In this document: positions 31,497 to 40,728 of the stretch, in pieces
Layout of the letters: every line of letters begins with the position of its first letter
Numbering within the stretch: the first letter of the stretch is position 1
Assembly: GCA_946414435.1 (NCBI GenBank)
Contig: CAMKOM010000008.1
Span: forward strand, 1 to 64,000
Direction of reading: 5' to 3'
Length of the DNA: 64,000 nucleotides
Source of the DNA: an uncultured Bacteroidota bacterium
Lineage (GTDB): Bacteria > Bacteroidota > Bacteroidia > Bacteroidales > SZUA-534
Made by a program: the position numbers and the translations under genes
Notes under the pieces: generated by a model
Database searches by the model: none
Told to the model about the DNA's origin: nothing
The model's input: only the letters and a program-made list of their open reading frames with translations

Positions 31497-33332
31497 ATGA
31501 AGTTGATAGGCAAATATTTGATTTTCAGTTTTGCGACAGTGGCACTTTTCGGTTGCGCCAAAATGTCGGCACCTACAGGCGGACCCAAGGACACTGAGCC
31601 TCCCGTGCCGTTGCGCAGCTCGCCGGTCAACTACTCAACCAATTTCAAGGGCAAGAAATTCATTGTCGAGTTCGATGAGTTTGTCGATTTGAAGAATGTG
31701 AGTCAGGAACTGCTGGTGTCGCCGCCGGTGGCCAACAAACCAAAAGTCGTTATGCGCGGCAAGAAGATGGTTGTCAGAATCAACAACGAGCTGGCCGACA
31801 GCACCACCTATAACTTCAACTTTTTCAACTCGGTGACCGACCTTAACGAAGGCAACGTGCTCGAAAATTTCCAATTTGAATTTTCAACTGGCGACACTTT
31901 CGACTCAACCTATATGGGAGGAATTGTGACCGACGCTTTCACCGGCAAACCGCTGAAGGATGTGAACATCATGCTTTACCGTCAGTTTTCCGACTCAACG
32001 CCGCGCACTCAAATGCCAGAATGTGTGGGCCGCACTAATGCCGACGGCCTGTTCATTGTGCCGAACATGAAGCCCGAGCCATATTACGTTTTCGCTCTGC
32101 GCGACTTGAACAACAACATGATCTTTGATATGCCCGGTGAGGCTATTGCCTTCTGCGACAGTACAATACGGCCATCGTTCAAGCCCGAAGTGATGGCAGA
32201 CACCATACGGTTGATTGAAAAAATATCGCGCGACAAGAAAGATACCGTCTTCCGCGACTCAATCCACACATACACCGTGATGGTAACAACGCTCGACGAC
32301 ATGAGCCTGAATCTGTTCACCGAAGAGAACCACATCCAATATCTGCACGACGTGTACCGCCTCAACCGACGGCTGCTGGCCGTTGCATTCAACGACCCCG
32401 TTGACAGTGCGTTTGCCATCAGCCCGATTGTCGATACCGCCTATGCCGCTGACTGGTGCATCATTGAAAGTCCGATGCCGACCGACTCCGTTGTGCTTTG
32501 GATAACCGACTCGGTGCTCTACAAACGCGACACTCTTCGTATGCAAGTGAGCTATACCATGAAAGATTCAGCCAATGCAGACTATCTGCACATCGACACG
32601 CTTGAGTTTTTATCGAAACCGAAAGTATCAGCGAAATCAGAAAAGAAAAAAGGCGGCGGTCTTTTGGCGAAATTAAAAAAAGACGGGTCCGAAGAGAAAA
32701 AGGAAGAGAAGAAAAAGTCGGAGCTGACCATAGAGCACAATCTGGACTCACCGTTCGACCTTGTTAAGCCTATCCATTTGAAAACCAACTATCCTGTGAA
32801 GAATTTCGATGACAGTAAAATATCCATTACAAAAATCGATGACGGGCTGGAGTCGGCTGTAAAATTCAAAATGAGCCGCACCGAAGGCAACATGCGCGGT
32901 TTCGACATCAGCTTTGAGCGCGATGAGTCGATGCAATACCGATTGGTTGTTCCGGCGGGCGCTCTGACCGATGTCTATGGAAACATCAACGACACACTGA
33001 AAAGTGAGTTCAAAACCCAGATGCGCGATTACTACAGCACGGTTGTCCTAAACATTGAAAACGTTCCGTGCAGCAACGCTATTGTGCAACTGCTCGACTC
33101 TAAGGAAAATGTGATCGAGGAATACACCATTGGCGGCGACACCACACTCACAATCGAATATCTGACACCGGGTAACTTCATTTGCAAACTTATTTGCGAC
33201 GACAACCGGAACGGCAAATGGGACACTGGAAATTTCCAATTGCGCCGCCAGCCGGAACGGGTGTTTTATTTTGGCCAGACAATCGAAACCAAATCGGGCT
33301 GGGATATCGAATACACCTGGAAAGTTGAATGA
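31497..33332 (+). CDS. Lipoprotein with N-terminal Ig-like (SbsA/Big_5) domain
   Basis: A 611-residue lipoprotein: FSFATVALFGC is the lipobox, Cys at about 20. The Ig-like domain follows (DTEPPVPLRSSPVNYSTNF to FEFSTGD, about 30-140), then a CarboxypepD_reg-like segment (YMGGIVTDAFTGKPLKDVNIML) and a long unclassified part with a Lys/Glu-rich linker (KSEKKKGGGLLAKLKKDG). Proteins of this plan are widespread in Bacteroidota and unassigned. The start is the ATG at 31497, which gives the signal peptide. It overlaps the next gene by 4 bases. Confidence 0.85.
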   Translation: MKLIGKYLIFSFATVALFGCAKMSAPTGGPKDTEPPVPLRSSPVNYSTNFKGKKFIVEFDEFVDLKNVSQELLVSPPVANKPKVVMRGKKMVVRINNELADSTTYNFNFFNSVTDLNEGNVLENFQFEFSTGDTFDSTYMGGIVTDAFTGKPLKDVNIMLYRQFSDSTPRTQMPECVGRTNADGLFIVPNMKPEPYYVFALRDLNNNMIFDMPGEAIAFCDSTIRPSFKPEVMADTIRLIEKISRDKKDTVFRDSIHTYTVMVTTLDDMSLNLFTEENHIQYLHDVYRLNRRLLAVAFNDPVDSAFAISPIVDTAYAADWCIIESPMPTDSVVLWITDSVLYKRDTLRMQVSYTMKDSANADYLHIDTLEFLSKPKVSAKSEKKKGGGLLAKLKKDGSEEKKEEKKKSELTIEHNLDSPFDLVKPIHLKTNYPVKNFDDSKISITKIDDGLESAVKFKMSRTEGNMRGFDISFERDESMQYRLVVPAGALTDVYGNINDTLKSEFKTQMRDYYSTVVLNIENVPCSNAIVQLLDSKENVIEEYTIGGDTTLTIEYLTPGNFICKLICDDNRNGKWDTGNFQLRRQPERVFYFGQTIETKSGWDIEYTWKVE

Positions 33333-34147
33333 TGCGCCGGATGGTAGCCATATTGCTTTTTTTGTGCATGTGGGCCATCGGCAACTCACAACCAACCTAC
33401 ACATTTGGCAAATTTGGTGCAGGCGAACGGTTTAAACTCGACATTTACTACAACTGGCAGTTTATTTGGCTCAACGCCGGATGGGTGACGTTCGAAATCC
33501 GCGATACAATCTGGAACGAAAAGCCATTCTACCACCTTTTGAGCGAAGGTGCCACAAATCCGGGCTACGATTGGTTCTACAAGGTCCGCGACCGCTACGA
33601 AGCCATCGTGGAACCACAGACCTACACCCCGCACTGGTTCAGATGCAACACTTTGGAAGGCAGTTTCTGGGACCGCGAAGAGGTCCGGTTCAACTATGCC
33701 GACGGCATTGCCATTGTTGCAACCGAGAACGCCAAACGAGCTTTCAAAATCGACACACTGAAAGTAACACCGACGATAACCGATTTGATTTCAGCCATAT
33801 ACATTTGCCGTTCGATTGATTTTACAAAAATAGTCTATGGGCAGAAGGTGCCTGTGCCGGTGATTGTGGGCAACAAAATCTACAACTTGCATTTCCGCTA
33901 TCTGGGTATTGAGCCTGTCACTACCCGCAACGGCGATACTTACCAATGCCGCAAGTTTGCGGTGATGATGGTCGACGGAACCATCTTCAGTGGTGGCGAG
34001 GACCTTACCGCATGGATAACCGACGACCCCAACTGCGCACCAATAATGATGGAAGCAAAAATAGCTGTTGGCTCGGTAAAGGCATTTCTTGTGGAAATGC
34101 GCGGCAACCGCTGGCCGTTGAAAAAAATCGAAGTTAAAAAAGAGTGA
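33329..34147 (+). CDS. DUF3108 domain exported protein
   Basis: A 272-residue protein with signal peptide MMRRMVAILLFLCMWAIGNSQ. DUF3108 features are FGAGERFKLDIYYNWQFIW, GWVTFEI and the C-terminal DGTIFSGGEDLTAWITDDPN block followed by KIAVGSVKAFL. The family is periplasmic and of unknown role. It is translationally coupled (ATGA) to the Ig-like lipoprotein and followed after 109 bases by another exported protein. Confidence 0.87.
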   Translation: MMRRMVAILLFLCMWAIGNSQPTYTFGKFGAGERFKLDIYYNWQFIWLNAGWVTFEIRDTIWNEKPFYHLLSEGATNPGYDWFYKVRDRYEAIVEPQTYTPHWFRCNTLEGSFWDREEVRFNYADGIAIVATENAKRAFKIDTLKVTPTITDLISAIYICRSIDFTKIVYGQKVPVPVIVGNKIYNLHFRYLGIEPVTTRNGDTYQCRKFAVMMVDGTIFSGGEDLTAWITDDPNCAPIMMEAKIAVGSVKAFLVEMRGNRWPLKKIEVKKE

Positions 34148-34256
34148 TTTGCCTTTCCAAATACTAACGCCCCGTTGTAAATAACTTCTTCTGCTATTGG
34201 TGTTTTTTTTACAATGAGCCGCGTATTTTTGAAATCGAAAACAAGATTCAAGAACT

Positions 34257-35267
34257 ATGAGAAGAGCTTTTATATCAATATTTTGCATTGCAATTGCCAC
34301 AACAGCTACAGCTCAACGCAACGAGATTTCGTCAATGAAGTGGGGTGCTGATTTCAACATCCACATCACTTTCAGCAACGACTCAACATCAATTCTCGAT
34401 GTGCGTGGCCTATACCACTCAACATCCACAATGCCGCAAATGGCCGTCGGGTCGGAAGAAGTGACTTACTACCCCGTTACACTTGACCCGGAATTTGTTG
34501 GCGCACTGAAGAATAAAAAGCTCGAAAGTTTCGATGGTGATACTGCCGCTGCCTTGAAATTCTCCGACACCGTCCGTGCAAAAACGCTCTGGAGCGCTTT
34601 GCATGGTGAGATTGGCGGTGGCTACATCCATTTTATCAATTGTTTGATTTACAGTCTCGAATCGCGCAGTTTAAATCTGTGGTCGCCATTTTACCGCCGG
34701 CCTGAGTCGAATTGGAAACCAAAACCGATGACCGAATCGTACCGCCGTACCAAAAACTGGAAATACTACTTTCCTGATAATCAGAAGCTTGCTCAAAAAG
34801 AATATCTTGCAAAACAAAAGAATGGTGAGTTGGGCGATATGAAACTGCTGCCAAAATCATTCGTTGATCTCTTCCTCAACACTAACCAAAAACAGTATGA
34901 GCAACTGATTGTCTGCGGTGAAACCAACAAAGTGGCTATAATAGACATGATAAGACTCCTGGTGAGCGCCAATTACCTCGGCCTTGACCAGATTTCGCTC
35001 ATCCAAGGCGCAGTGTCACGCTCTATTATGAAATATTCGATGAACAGTCTGCCATCAGTCATAATTTTCGATGATTTTGGCGCAGCTGTGGCCATGACAC
35101 TTGACCACGAGGGGTACAAAATCGACAATGTGGTCTTCAACCAGCAAGAAACACTCACCGATGACGAAATTGAGCAACGAATGCAACTTATGCAAGGTGT
35201 CATCCGTCAGGTGAACGACATCAACAAAAAGCTGTTTGAGCGGAATTTAAAGAATTACTACAAATAG
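34257..35267 (+). CDS. Exported protein of unknown function
   Basis: A 336-residue protein with signal peptide MRRAFISIFCIAIATTATAQ that I do not recognise. The middle (about 130-175) is rich in Arg, Trp and Tyr; residues 215-260 look helical (VAIIDMIRLLVSANYLGLDQI) and the C-terminus is a long amphipathic helix. It is the last gene of the envelope cluster and converges with sufD with 5 bases between stop codons. Confidence 0.7.
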   Translation: MRRAFISIFCIAIATTATAQRNEISSMKWGADFNIHITFSNDSTSILDVRGLYHSTSTMPQMAVGSEEVTYYPVTLDPEFVGALKNKKLESFDGDTAAALKFSDTVRAKTLWSALHGEIGGGYIHFINCLIYSLESRSLNLWSPFYRRPESNWKPKPMTESYRRTKNWKYYFPDNQKLAQKEYLAKQKNGELGDMKLLPKSFVDLFLNTNQKQYEQLIVCGETNKVAIIDMIRLLVSANYLGLDQISLIQGAVSRSIMKYSMNSLPSVIIFDDFGAAVAMTLDHEGYKIDNVVFNQQETLTDDEIEQRMQLMQGVIRQVNDINKKLFERNLKNYYK

Positions 35268-35272
35268 TATTC

Positions 35273-36637
35273 TCACCCCCTGCTATTGCACTTCATAAAG
35301 CAATCGCCGCAGGCAGCGTGGCGGCCGCGAAGGCGGTTTTCAATCATCTCGGCGTAGCGTTCGGCAAGGATTGGAATGCGGATTGTGCGGATAATCTCAT
35401 GTGCGAAGGCGGACATTAACATCATTTTTGCCTCCTCTTCGCCAATGCATCTTTGGCGCATATAGAACAGTGCGCTCTCGTCCAGTTGGCCTACGGTGGC
35501 GCCGTGGCTGCACTTCACATCGTCGGCGTAAATCTCGAGTTGAGGTTTGGTGTACATCCGTGCCGACGGCGATATGCAGATGTTTTTGTTCGACTGCTGG
35601 GCGTTGGTTTTCTGCGCGTCGGGGCGCACAAGAACGTAGCCGCTGAACACACCCACCGATTCGTCGTTGAGCACGTTTTTGTAGAGCTCGTAGCTGGTGC
35701 AGTCGGGCACGGCGTGGTCAACGTAGGTGAAGTTGTCGATGTGCTGGTGACCCGCCGGCAGCGACAGGCCGTAGATGTTGGCCTCGGCGTGCTGGCCCGC
35801 CATCAGCACCTCAACGTTGTTGCGCACAAAGCCGCCGTGAAGCGTTAGCGTGTTGGCAATGAGCTGGCTGTCAGCGTTTTGCTCAATCAGCAGCGATGCA
35901 ATTTGCGACGAGCGGTCGTTAAGATTCTGAATGCAGTAGCAGTCGAGCTGCGCATTTGGCTGCAGCACCGTTTCGGTAACGTTGTTCAGCAGAAACTGGC
36001 TGTTTGCGAGCGTGTGGTCGCAGATGACAATTTTGGCCTGACTGCCGCGTCCCGCAACAATCAGGTTGCGCTGGTTCACCATCAGCGGATTGTTGCCCGA
36101 GAGCACGTTGACAATCTGAATTGGTTTATCAACCACCACATTGTCAGGAATATACAAGAAAAGTCCACTGCGGGCAAAGGCGGTGTTCAGGCTGATTGTT
36201 GTGTCATCTTTTTGGGCGGCCAGACGGTTATAGTGAGCCGCAAAAAGCTCGGGGTATTTATTGGCGCCATCCGCCATTTCGGTTGCCACAACATTGGCTG
36301 GTATAGTGTTGTTTTTCAAGTCAATCCAGCCGTTATTTATAATGATGGTGTAAGTATCAAGGTCGGGAACGGCGCAGCGGAACACTGTCTGGCTATCGGT
36401 CGTGGCGGCTAACTTGTTGATGGAGTAGCCGTAAGTGCGGCCGAAGGCGGTCATAATTTCTGTAAATCGGTACCGTTCGCACCATTTTCTGGGCAAGCCC
36501 AAAGCATCGAACTGACTGATGGCCGTTTCGCGCATGCGGTTCATCGCCTCGGGCATACCGTCGGAAATTTGCGCGGCATACTGGCGATAAAGTGCTGTAA
36601 GTTTGTCTTTTATGCCGACTGAACTAACGTTTTCCAT
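35273..36637 (-). CDS. sufD: Fe-S cluster scaffold subunit SufD
   Basis: Partner of SufB and SufC in the SUF iron-sulphur scaffold complex. The 454 residues show the beta-helix core (VDKPIQIVNVLSGNNPLMVN, LLIEQNADSQLIANTLTLHGG) and the C-terminal VKCSHGATVGQLDESALFYMRQRCIG segment with the His that is conserved in the family. It directly follows sufC (3 bases). sufB is not next to them. Confidence 0.93.
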   Translation of the reverse strand: MENVSSVGIKDKLTALYRQYAAQISDGMPEAMNRMRETAISQFDALGLPRKWCERYRFTEIMTAFGRTYGYSINKLAATTDSQTVFRCAVPDLDTYTIIINNGWIDLKNNTIPANVVATEMADGANKYPELFAAHYNRLAAQKDDTTISLNTAFARSGLFLYIPDNVVVDKPIQIVNVLSGNNPLMVNQRNLIVAGRGSQAKIVICDHTLANSQFLLNNVTETVLQPNAQLDCYCIQNLNDRSSQIASLLIEQNADSQLIANTLTLHGGFVRNNVEVLMAGQHAEANIYGLSLPAGHQHIDNFTYVDHAVPDCTSYELYKNVLNDESVGVFSGYVLVRPDAQKTNAQQSNKNICISPSARMYTKPQLEIYADDVKCSHGATVGQLDESALFYMRQRCIGEEEAKMMLMSAFAHEIIRTIRIPILAERYAEMIENRLRGRHAACGDCFMKCNSRG

Positions 36638-36640
36638 AAA

Positions 36641-37396
36641 CTACTTGTTGTCGAATTCGCTTTTAATCCAGTCATAGCCTTTCTCTTCAAGCTCAAGCGC
36701 GAGCTCTTTGCCGCCAGTCTTCACAATCTGGCCGTTGTAGAGCACGTGTACCACATCGGGCACAATGTAGTCGAGCAGGCGCTGATAGTGCGTGATGACA
36801 ATGGACGACGTTTCGGGTGTCTTGAGTTTGTTCACGCCGCTGGCCACAATGCGCAGGGCGTCAATGTCAAGGCCCGAATCGGTCTCGTCGAGAATCGACA
36901 GGCGCGGTTCGAGCATCGCCATCTGGAAAATCTCATTGCGTTTCTTCTCGCCGCCCGAAAAGCCCTCATTCACAGAACGAGACGTGAGTCGTGAGTCAAT
37001 CTCGACCAACTGGCTTTTCTCGCGCATCAGTTTCAGATATTCGGCAGCCGAAAGTGCTGGCAGGCCGTTGAATTTGCGCTTCTCGTTGACGGCGGCACGC
37101 ATAAAATTCACCATACTGACGCCTGGTATCTCAACCGGATACTGGAAACTCATAAAAAGGCCCAAACGTGCACGGTCCTCGGGCGGCATTGCAAGCAAGT
37201 CGCGACCCAGGAACGTCACCTCGCCGCCATCGACAGTGAAGCGGCTGTTACCCGTCAGCACCGACGAGAGCGTGCTTTTTCCCGACCCGTTGGGTCCCAT
37301 AATGGCGTGCACTTCGCCCGCATTAATGTGCAAGTTGATTCCCTTCAGAATCGGCTTCCCGTCAATTGAAGCCCGTAAATCTTTTATTGTCAGCAT
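36641..37396 (-). CDS. sufC: SUF ATPase SufC
   Basis: ABC-type ATPase that drives SufBCD rearrangement during cluster assembly. Walker A is GPNGSGKST, the signature is [13 protein letters not shown], and Walker [13 protein letters not shown]; the E-x-DSGLD is typical of SufC. At 251 residues it is full length. In most Bacteroidota it follows sufB; here the upstream neighbour is an unrelated surface-protein gene that ends at 37592 with its own terminator between. Confidence 0.95.
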   Translation of the reverse strand: MLTIKDLRASIDGKPILKGINLHINAGEVHAIMGPNGSGKSTLSSVLTGNSRFTVDGGEVTFLGRDLLAMPPEDRARLGLFMSFQYPVEIPGVSMVNFMRAAVNEKRKFNGLPALSAAEYLKLMREKSQLVEIDSRLTSRSVNEGFSGGEKKRNEIFQMAMLEPRLSILDETDSGLDIDALRIVASGVNKLKTPETSSIVITHYQRLLDYIVPDVVHVLYNGQIVKTGGKELALELEEKGYDWIKSEFDNK

Positions 37397-37474
37397 ATCT
37401 TAAACACAAACTATAAACGAAAACACTAACTGAACAAACCTGCGCTAACAGAAAAATCTAGCTGCAAGCGCGAA

Positions 37475-37482
37475 CAAAAATA
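37475..37482 (-). promoter_or_regulatory. Putative TAnnTTTG promoter of sufC-sufD
   Basis: Minus strand TATTTTTG, 79 bases before the sufC ATG. It supports sufCD being a transcription unit of its own. Confidence 0.4.
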
Positions 37483-37531
37483 TGGCACAAAATTAAACAA
37501 GGAATCCGACAAACAAAAAGTTAGAGAATAA

Positions 37532-37567
37532 CGAAAAAAAAGAGACGGAATAAAACCCCGTCTCTTT
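37532..37567 (-). terminator. Intrinsic terminator of the leucine-rich-repeat gene
   Basis: On the minus strand AAAGAGACGG pairs with CCGTCTCTTT, followed by a T run, 25 bases after the stop at 37592. Confidence 0.88.
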
Positions 37568-37591
37568 GTGTATCAATTTGATAACCAACTG

Positions 37592-39193
37592 CTACTTAAC
37601 CATCACGCGTTTTGCGACATTGCCCACTTTGACAATGTAGACACCAGCGTTATTGATGGTTATTGCACCAACACGGCCTGCTACGTTTTTAGAAATCAAT
37701 TTACCCATTGCGTCATAAACAAATATTGCTTCAGTTGCGTTCTCAACAACAATGGTATTTCCCACAGTGTAAATGTTGGTTTGAGCCGCTTGCTCACCAA
37801 CGGCAGTGGCACTACCGCCCGGGTTCTCTTCGCCCTGACTTGCAATTGCTTCAAAAACTGCAGTGAATGTAGTGTCAGCAGTTACAGTAATGGTGCGTGG
37901 ATTGTCGGTGTTTTCATCGCTCCATTTCACAAAACGGTAGCCGTCGGCGGGTGTGGCGGTGATTTCTGTTGATGCGCCCTTGATAAGGCTTCCTTCGCCA
38001 GAAACAGTGCCAAATGTGTTATCGGCGGTTGCCAATGTTACATTGCAATATTCAATCGGCAGAATAACCTTGTTCTCCCAACCAGACGCTGCTTTATACT
38101 TCGACACCGAATTGGCCGGCACATAAACAGTATCAATATTAGTTGAATAATTAGTAAAGTTTGCGGTTGGCGGTTCGGTTGCCAGACAAACAATCGTTTT
38201 GAGTTTTGAGCAATCCAGTGCACAACCTTCCAATTCTGTTATTGTTGATGGAAGGATAAGAGATTTAACATAGTTGTATGCGAGTCCAAATTCTTCAATT
38301 TTCGTTATGCCTTCTTTTAAAATTATCGTCTCTGCTTCGCAAGCACAGAACGCGTTCTTGGTGATGGTTTTAATATTACCCGGAACTACCAGCACTTTGA
38401 TTTTAGAACCGTCGAATACTTCCTTGCCAAAGCTTGTCACTGTGCTTGGAATTACCAATGTGTCGAATCTCTTACTTCCCACAAATGCTCTGTCGGCTAT
38501 GGTTACCACACCATCGGGCATAACTATTGATGAGGCTCTGAACGTACCGACACTGCAGTACGCTTCAACGCCAATGCGTGTTGCTGATTTCGGGATGTTA
38601 ACAGTATCCAAATCCCAACATCCATAGAACAACGAGTCAGCAACGTTTGTAATGCCATCGGGAAGAGCTACGGCTTTCAATTCTTTGCATTGGCAAAATG
38701 CGGCCCTTCCAATGCTTGTAACAGAATTCGGGATGGTAATTTTTTTCATTCTCTCACAAAGGAAAAATGCCGAATCGCAAATGGTCGTCACACCATCGAG
38801 AATAGACACTGTCTCAAATGAACAACCCCAGAAAGCTGCTCCTCCAATGCTTTTAATGCTGCCGGGAATGGTTACTGACGTGAGTTGGATGCAATGGTCG
38901 AACGCCGATGTACCAATGCCTGTTACCGAATAAGTTTTGCCGTCATTGGTGACCGTTTCCGGGATTACCAAATCGCCTATTGGCTCGTCGCAATGGTAAT
39001 AACAATCCGACGAGCTTTCGGTTGTGGGGAATGTGATTTCAACCGTGTTTGCACCTGTTGTACGGAAATAGAGTGTTCCGTTGTTGGTGAACTCAATGGC
39101 GAAGTCGTAATGCTTATACTCTTCCGCCAGTTCTTTTGCCAACGCCTGTCCAACAAGCGCAAGGCCAATAACTGTTGTAATAACCTTTTTCAT
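37592..39193 (-). CDS. BspA-type leucine-rich-repeat surface protein with T9SS sorting domain
   Basis: A 533-residue secreted protein: signal peptide MKKVITTVIGLALVGQALA; a series of LRR_5 repeats (for example VTSIGRAAFCQCKELKAVAL, about 95-370); an InlB-type B-repeat (VTLATADNTFGTVSGEG to TFTAVFE, about 385-450); and a C-terminal type IX sorting domain (IFVYDAMGKLISKNVAGRVG...VYIVKVGNVAKRVMVK). BspA-like proteins bind host or matrix proteins; here export and surface anchoring by T9SS are inferred. I use the ATG at 39191-39193, which gives the signal peptide, not the longer open frame to 39397. Confidence 0.9.
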   Translation of the reverse strand: MKKVITTVIGLALVGQALAKELAEEYKHYDFAIEFTNNGTLYFRTTGANTVEITFPTTESSSDCYYHCDEPIGDLVIPETVTNDGKTYSVTGIGTSAFDHCIQLTSVTIPGSIKSIGGAAFWGCSFETVSILDGVTTICDSAFFLCERMKKITIPNSVTSIGRAAFCQCKELKAVALPDGITNVADSLFYGCWDLDTVNIPKSATRIGVEAYCSVGTFRASSIVMPDGVVTIADRAFVGSKRFDTLVIPSTVTSFGKEVFDGSKIKVLVVPGNIKTITKNAFCACEAETIILKEGITKIEEFGLAYNYVKSLILPSTITELEGCALDCSKLKTIVCLATEPPTANFTNYSTNIDTVYVPANSVSKYKAASGWENKVILPIEYCNVTLATADNTFGTVSGEGSLIKGASTEITATPADGYRFVKWSDENTDNPRTITVTADTTFTAVFEAIASQGEENPGGSATAVGEQAAQTNIYTVGNTIVVENATEAIFVYDAMGKLISKNVAGRVGAITINNAGVYIVKVGNVAKRVMVK

Positions 39194-39292
39194 CTTAATA
39201 AAGTTTAAGTGGTTAGTAACTAAAAGTTTAATTGTATAGGCAATGGCCGCTGAATAACGGTTTTTTTGCCTTGTCTTGTTTGTTATCGAATT

Positions 39293-39300
39293 CAAAAATA
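39293..39300 (-). promoter_or_regulatory. Putative TAnnTTTG promoter of the leucine-rich-repeat gene
   Basis: Minus strand TATTTTTG, 100 bases before the ATG at 39193. Confidence 0.4.
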
Positions 39301-39453
39301 TATAAAAATCAATCAATTTCATCACAAACATGAAACCAAATGCGATAGTAAGATGCAGAAAACAGGAAAAAGGTTGCGTAGGATTCAGGATTTGCAATAT
39401 ATGTTATGGACAAAGCCTATAAAATTATCAGGAGCACTTAATCTATAAAATTC

Positions 39454-39461
39454 TATCTTTG
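39454..39461 (+). promoter_or_regulatory. Putative TAnnTTTG promoter of the DUF1893 gene
   Basis: TATCTTTG, 42 bases before the ATG at 39504. The 310-base gap from 39194 to 39503 holds only the two divergent promoter regions. Confidence 0.45.
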
Positions 39462-39503
39462 ACCAACCAAACGATCAACACCTGCTGTCTAAAAATTATA
39501 AAA

Positions 39504-39980
39504 ATGAAAAGATTAGCAATACTACTCACAATTTGCCTTGCATTTTTCGGATGTAAGCAAAAGGCTGTCGACGGAGCACAGCTGTTGGAGATACTTAACA
39601 ACGAAAATCTCTCGTTAGTGGTCAGTAACAATGATAGCATTAGTCGTCACGCCAGTCCGCGTGTTGATGATCTGATGCGGATTGTAACCACCGAGCCTGA
39701 ACGCTTGAAAGGTGCTATTGTGGCCGACAAAAAGGTGGGCAATGCGGCAGCTTCGCTTCTTGCCTTGGGTGGTGTGAGCGAAGTACACACCAACTACACC
39801 ACGCCGTCGGCCAAACGCATACTTGCACAAGCCGGTGTTAAACTAGTTTATGCCAGCGAGGGCGATTTCATTTTCAACAACGACAGCACCGGCCAGTGTC
39901 CGATGGACTCAACGCTCAATGGCATTGCCGACCATAATGAAGGTTTCGCCCGGCTGAAAGAGAAGTTCTACAATAAGTAG
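39504..39980 (+). CDS. DUF1893 domain lipoprotein
   Basis: A 158-residue product with a lipoprotein signal, MKRLAILLTICLAFFGC, the Cys at 17. The mature part is a DUF1893 domain: LEILNNENLSLVVSNNDS, GAIVADKKVGNAAASLLALG, TPSAKRILAQAGVKLVYA and TGQCPMDSTLNG, where the Cys-Pro matches the family's conserved CPME. The family (TM1506 type) has a deaminase-like fold and is normally cytosolic, so a lipid anchor is unusual. The start at 39504 is fixed by the signal peptide. Confidence 0.85.
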   Translation: MKRLAILLTICLAFFGCKQKAVDGAQLLEILNNENLSLVVSNNDSISRHASPRVDDLMRIVTTEPERLKGAIVADKKVGNAAASLLALGGVSEVHTNYTTPSAKRILAQAGVKLVYASEGDFIFNNDSTGQCPMDSTLNGIADHNEGFARLKEKFYNK

Positions 39981-39984
39981 TTTT

Positions 39985-40707
39985 TTATTTCAGCAGCTTT
40001 AGAATCTGTTTTTCTGTTGCGTTGGGAAGTATGTCTTTGATGTGCGCAAAAAGGAGTTTGAATGACTCCTCGGGCGACCTTTGGCATTGGCAGGCAGCAC
40101 GTCCCAACAATCGTTCGGGGGTGGTGAGCAAAGCCCATCCGAAGCCGTATTCGCGGCCGTGTTTGTCTGTAGGATAGACAAAATCCTCAGTAACAATGTA
40201 GCAAGCCATTTGCAGACGAGTTATATATGCGTCGAATTTGCCTCGCATTTTCGGCCCGGTGAAACCGCAGGCCGCTCTTAGTTCGCGGGTTATCATACTG
40301 CTATTTAGTTGCAGAGTTGAAACAATGGCCTCTTCAATACTGCCTTCTTCCAAAATTGGATTCCGACTGCGTCGCCAATTGTAAAAATCAGGCCACCAGT
40401 CGAGGCTGATGAAGCCTGCTTTTCCGGCAAAAAACTTGCCATATACGCAACCGCCGTTATTGATGACCGAACTTTTCCATGTCCATAGAGGCCATTCCCA
40501 ACTGCCGTCGTCGAACTGTACAAAACGGCACTCTTCGGACATTAGCCCTTCGGCACAAAAACCGCAGATGCCACTATCGAGCAATGGTAAAATCCCCAAC
40601 TGGTTGACTCGTTCAATCAAATCAGGACAAGAATGGATTTTCATGTGGCTGAAGCGGCTTCCGCCTTCATGATGTTGGTTCTCAAAATAGTCGGTCAATG
40701 ATTCCAT
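39985..40707 (-). CDS. Uncharacterised protein, possibly AlkZ-related
   Basis: A 240-residue cytosolic protein with many aromatic residues and several Cys (SGICGFCAEG). The stretch SSMITRELRAACGFTG...KFDAYITRLQMACYIV resembles a winged-helix of the AlkZ/YcaQ DNA-glycosylase-like group, the basis for the tentative name; no catalytic motif is recognised. It converges with the DUF1893 gene (4 bases between stops) and lies 21 bases downstream of a DUF4249 gene on the same strand. Confidence 0.55.
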   Translation of the reverse strand: MESLTDYFENQHHEGGSRFSHMKIHSCPDLIERVNQLGILPLLDSGICGFCAEGLMSEECRFVQFDDGSWEWPLWTWKSSVINNGGCVYGKFFAGKAGFISLDWWPDFYNWRRSRNPILEEGSIEEAIVSTLQLNSSMITRELRAACGFTGPKMRGKFDAYITRLQMACYIVTEDFVYPTDKHGREYGFGWALLTTPERLLGRAACQCQRSPEESFKLLFAHIKDILPNATEKQILKLLK

Positions 40708-40728
40708 TATTTTAATTTGTCGCTGTCA

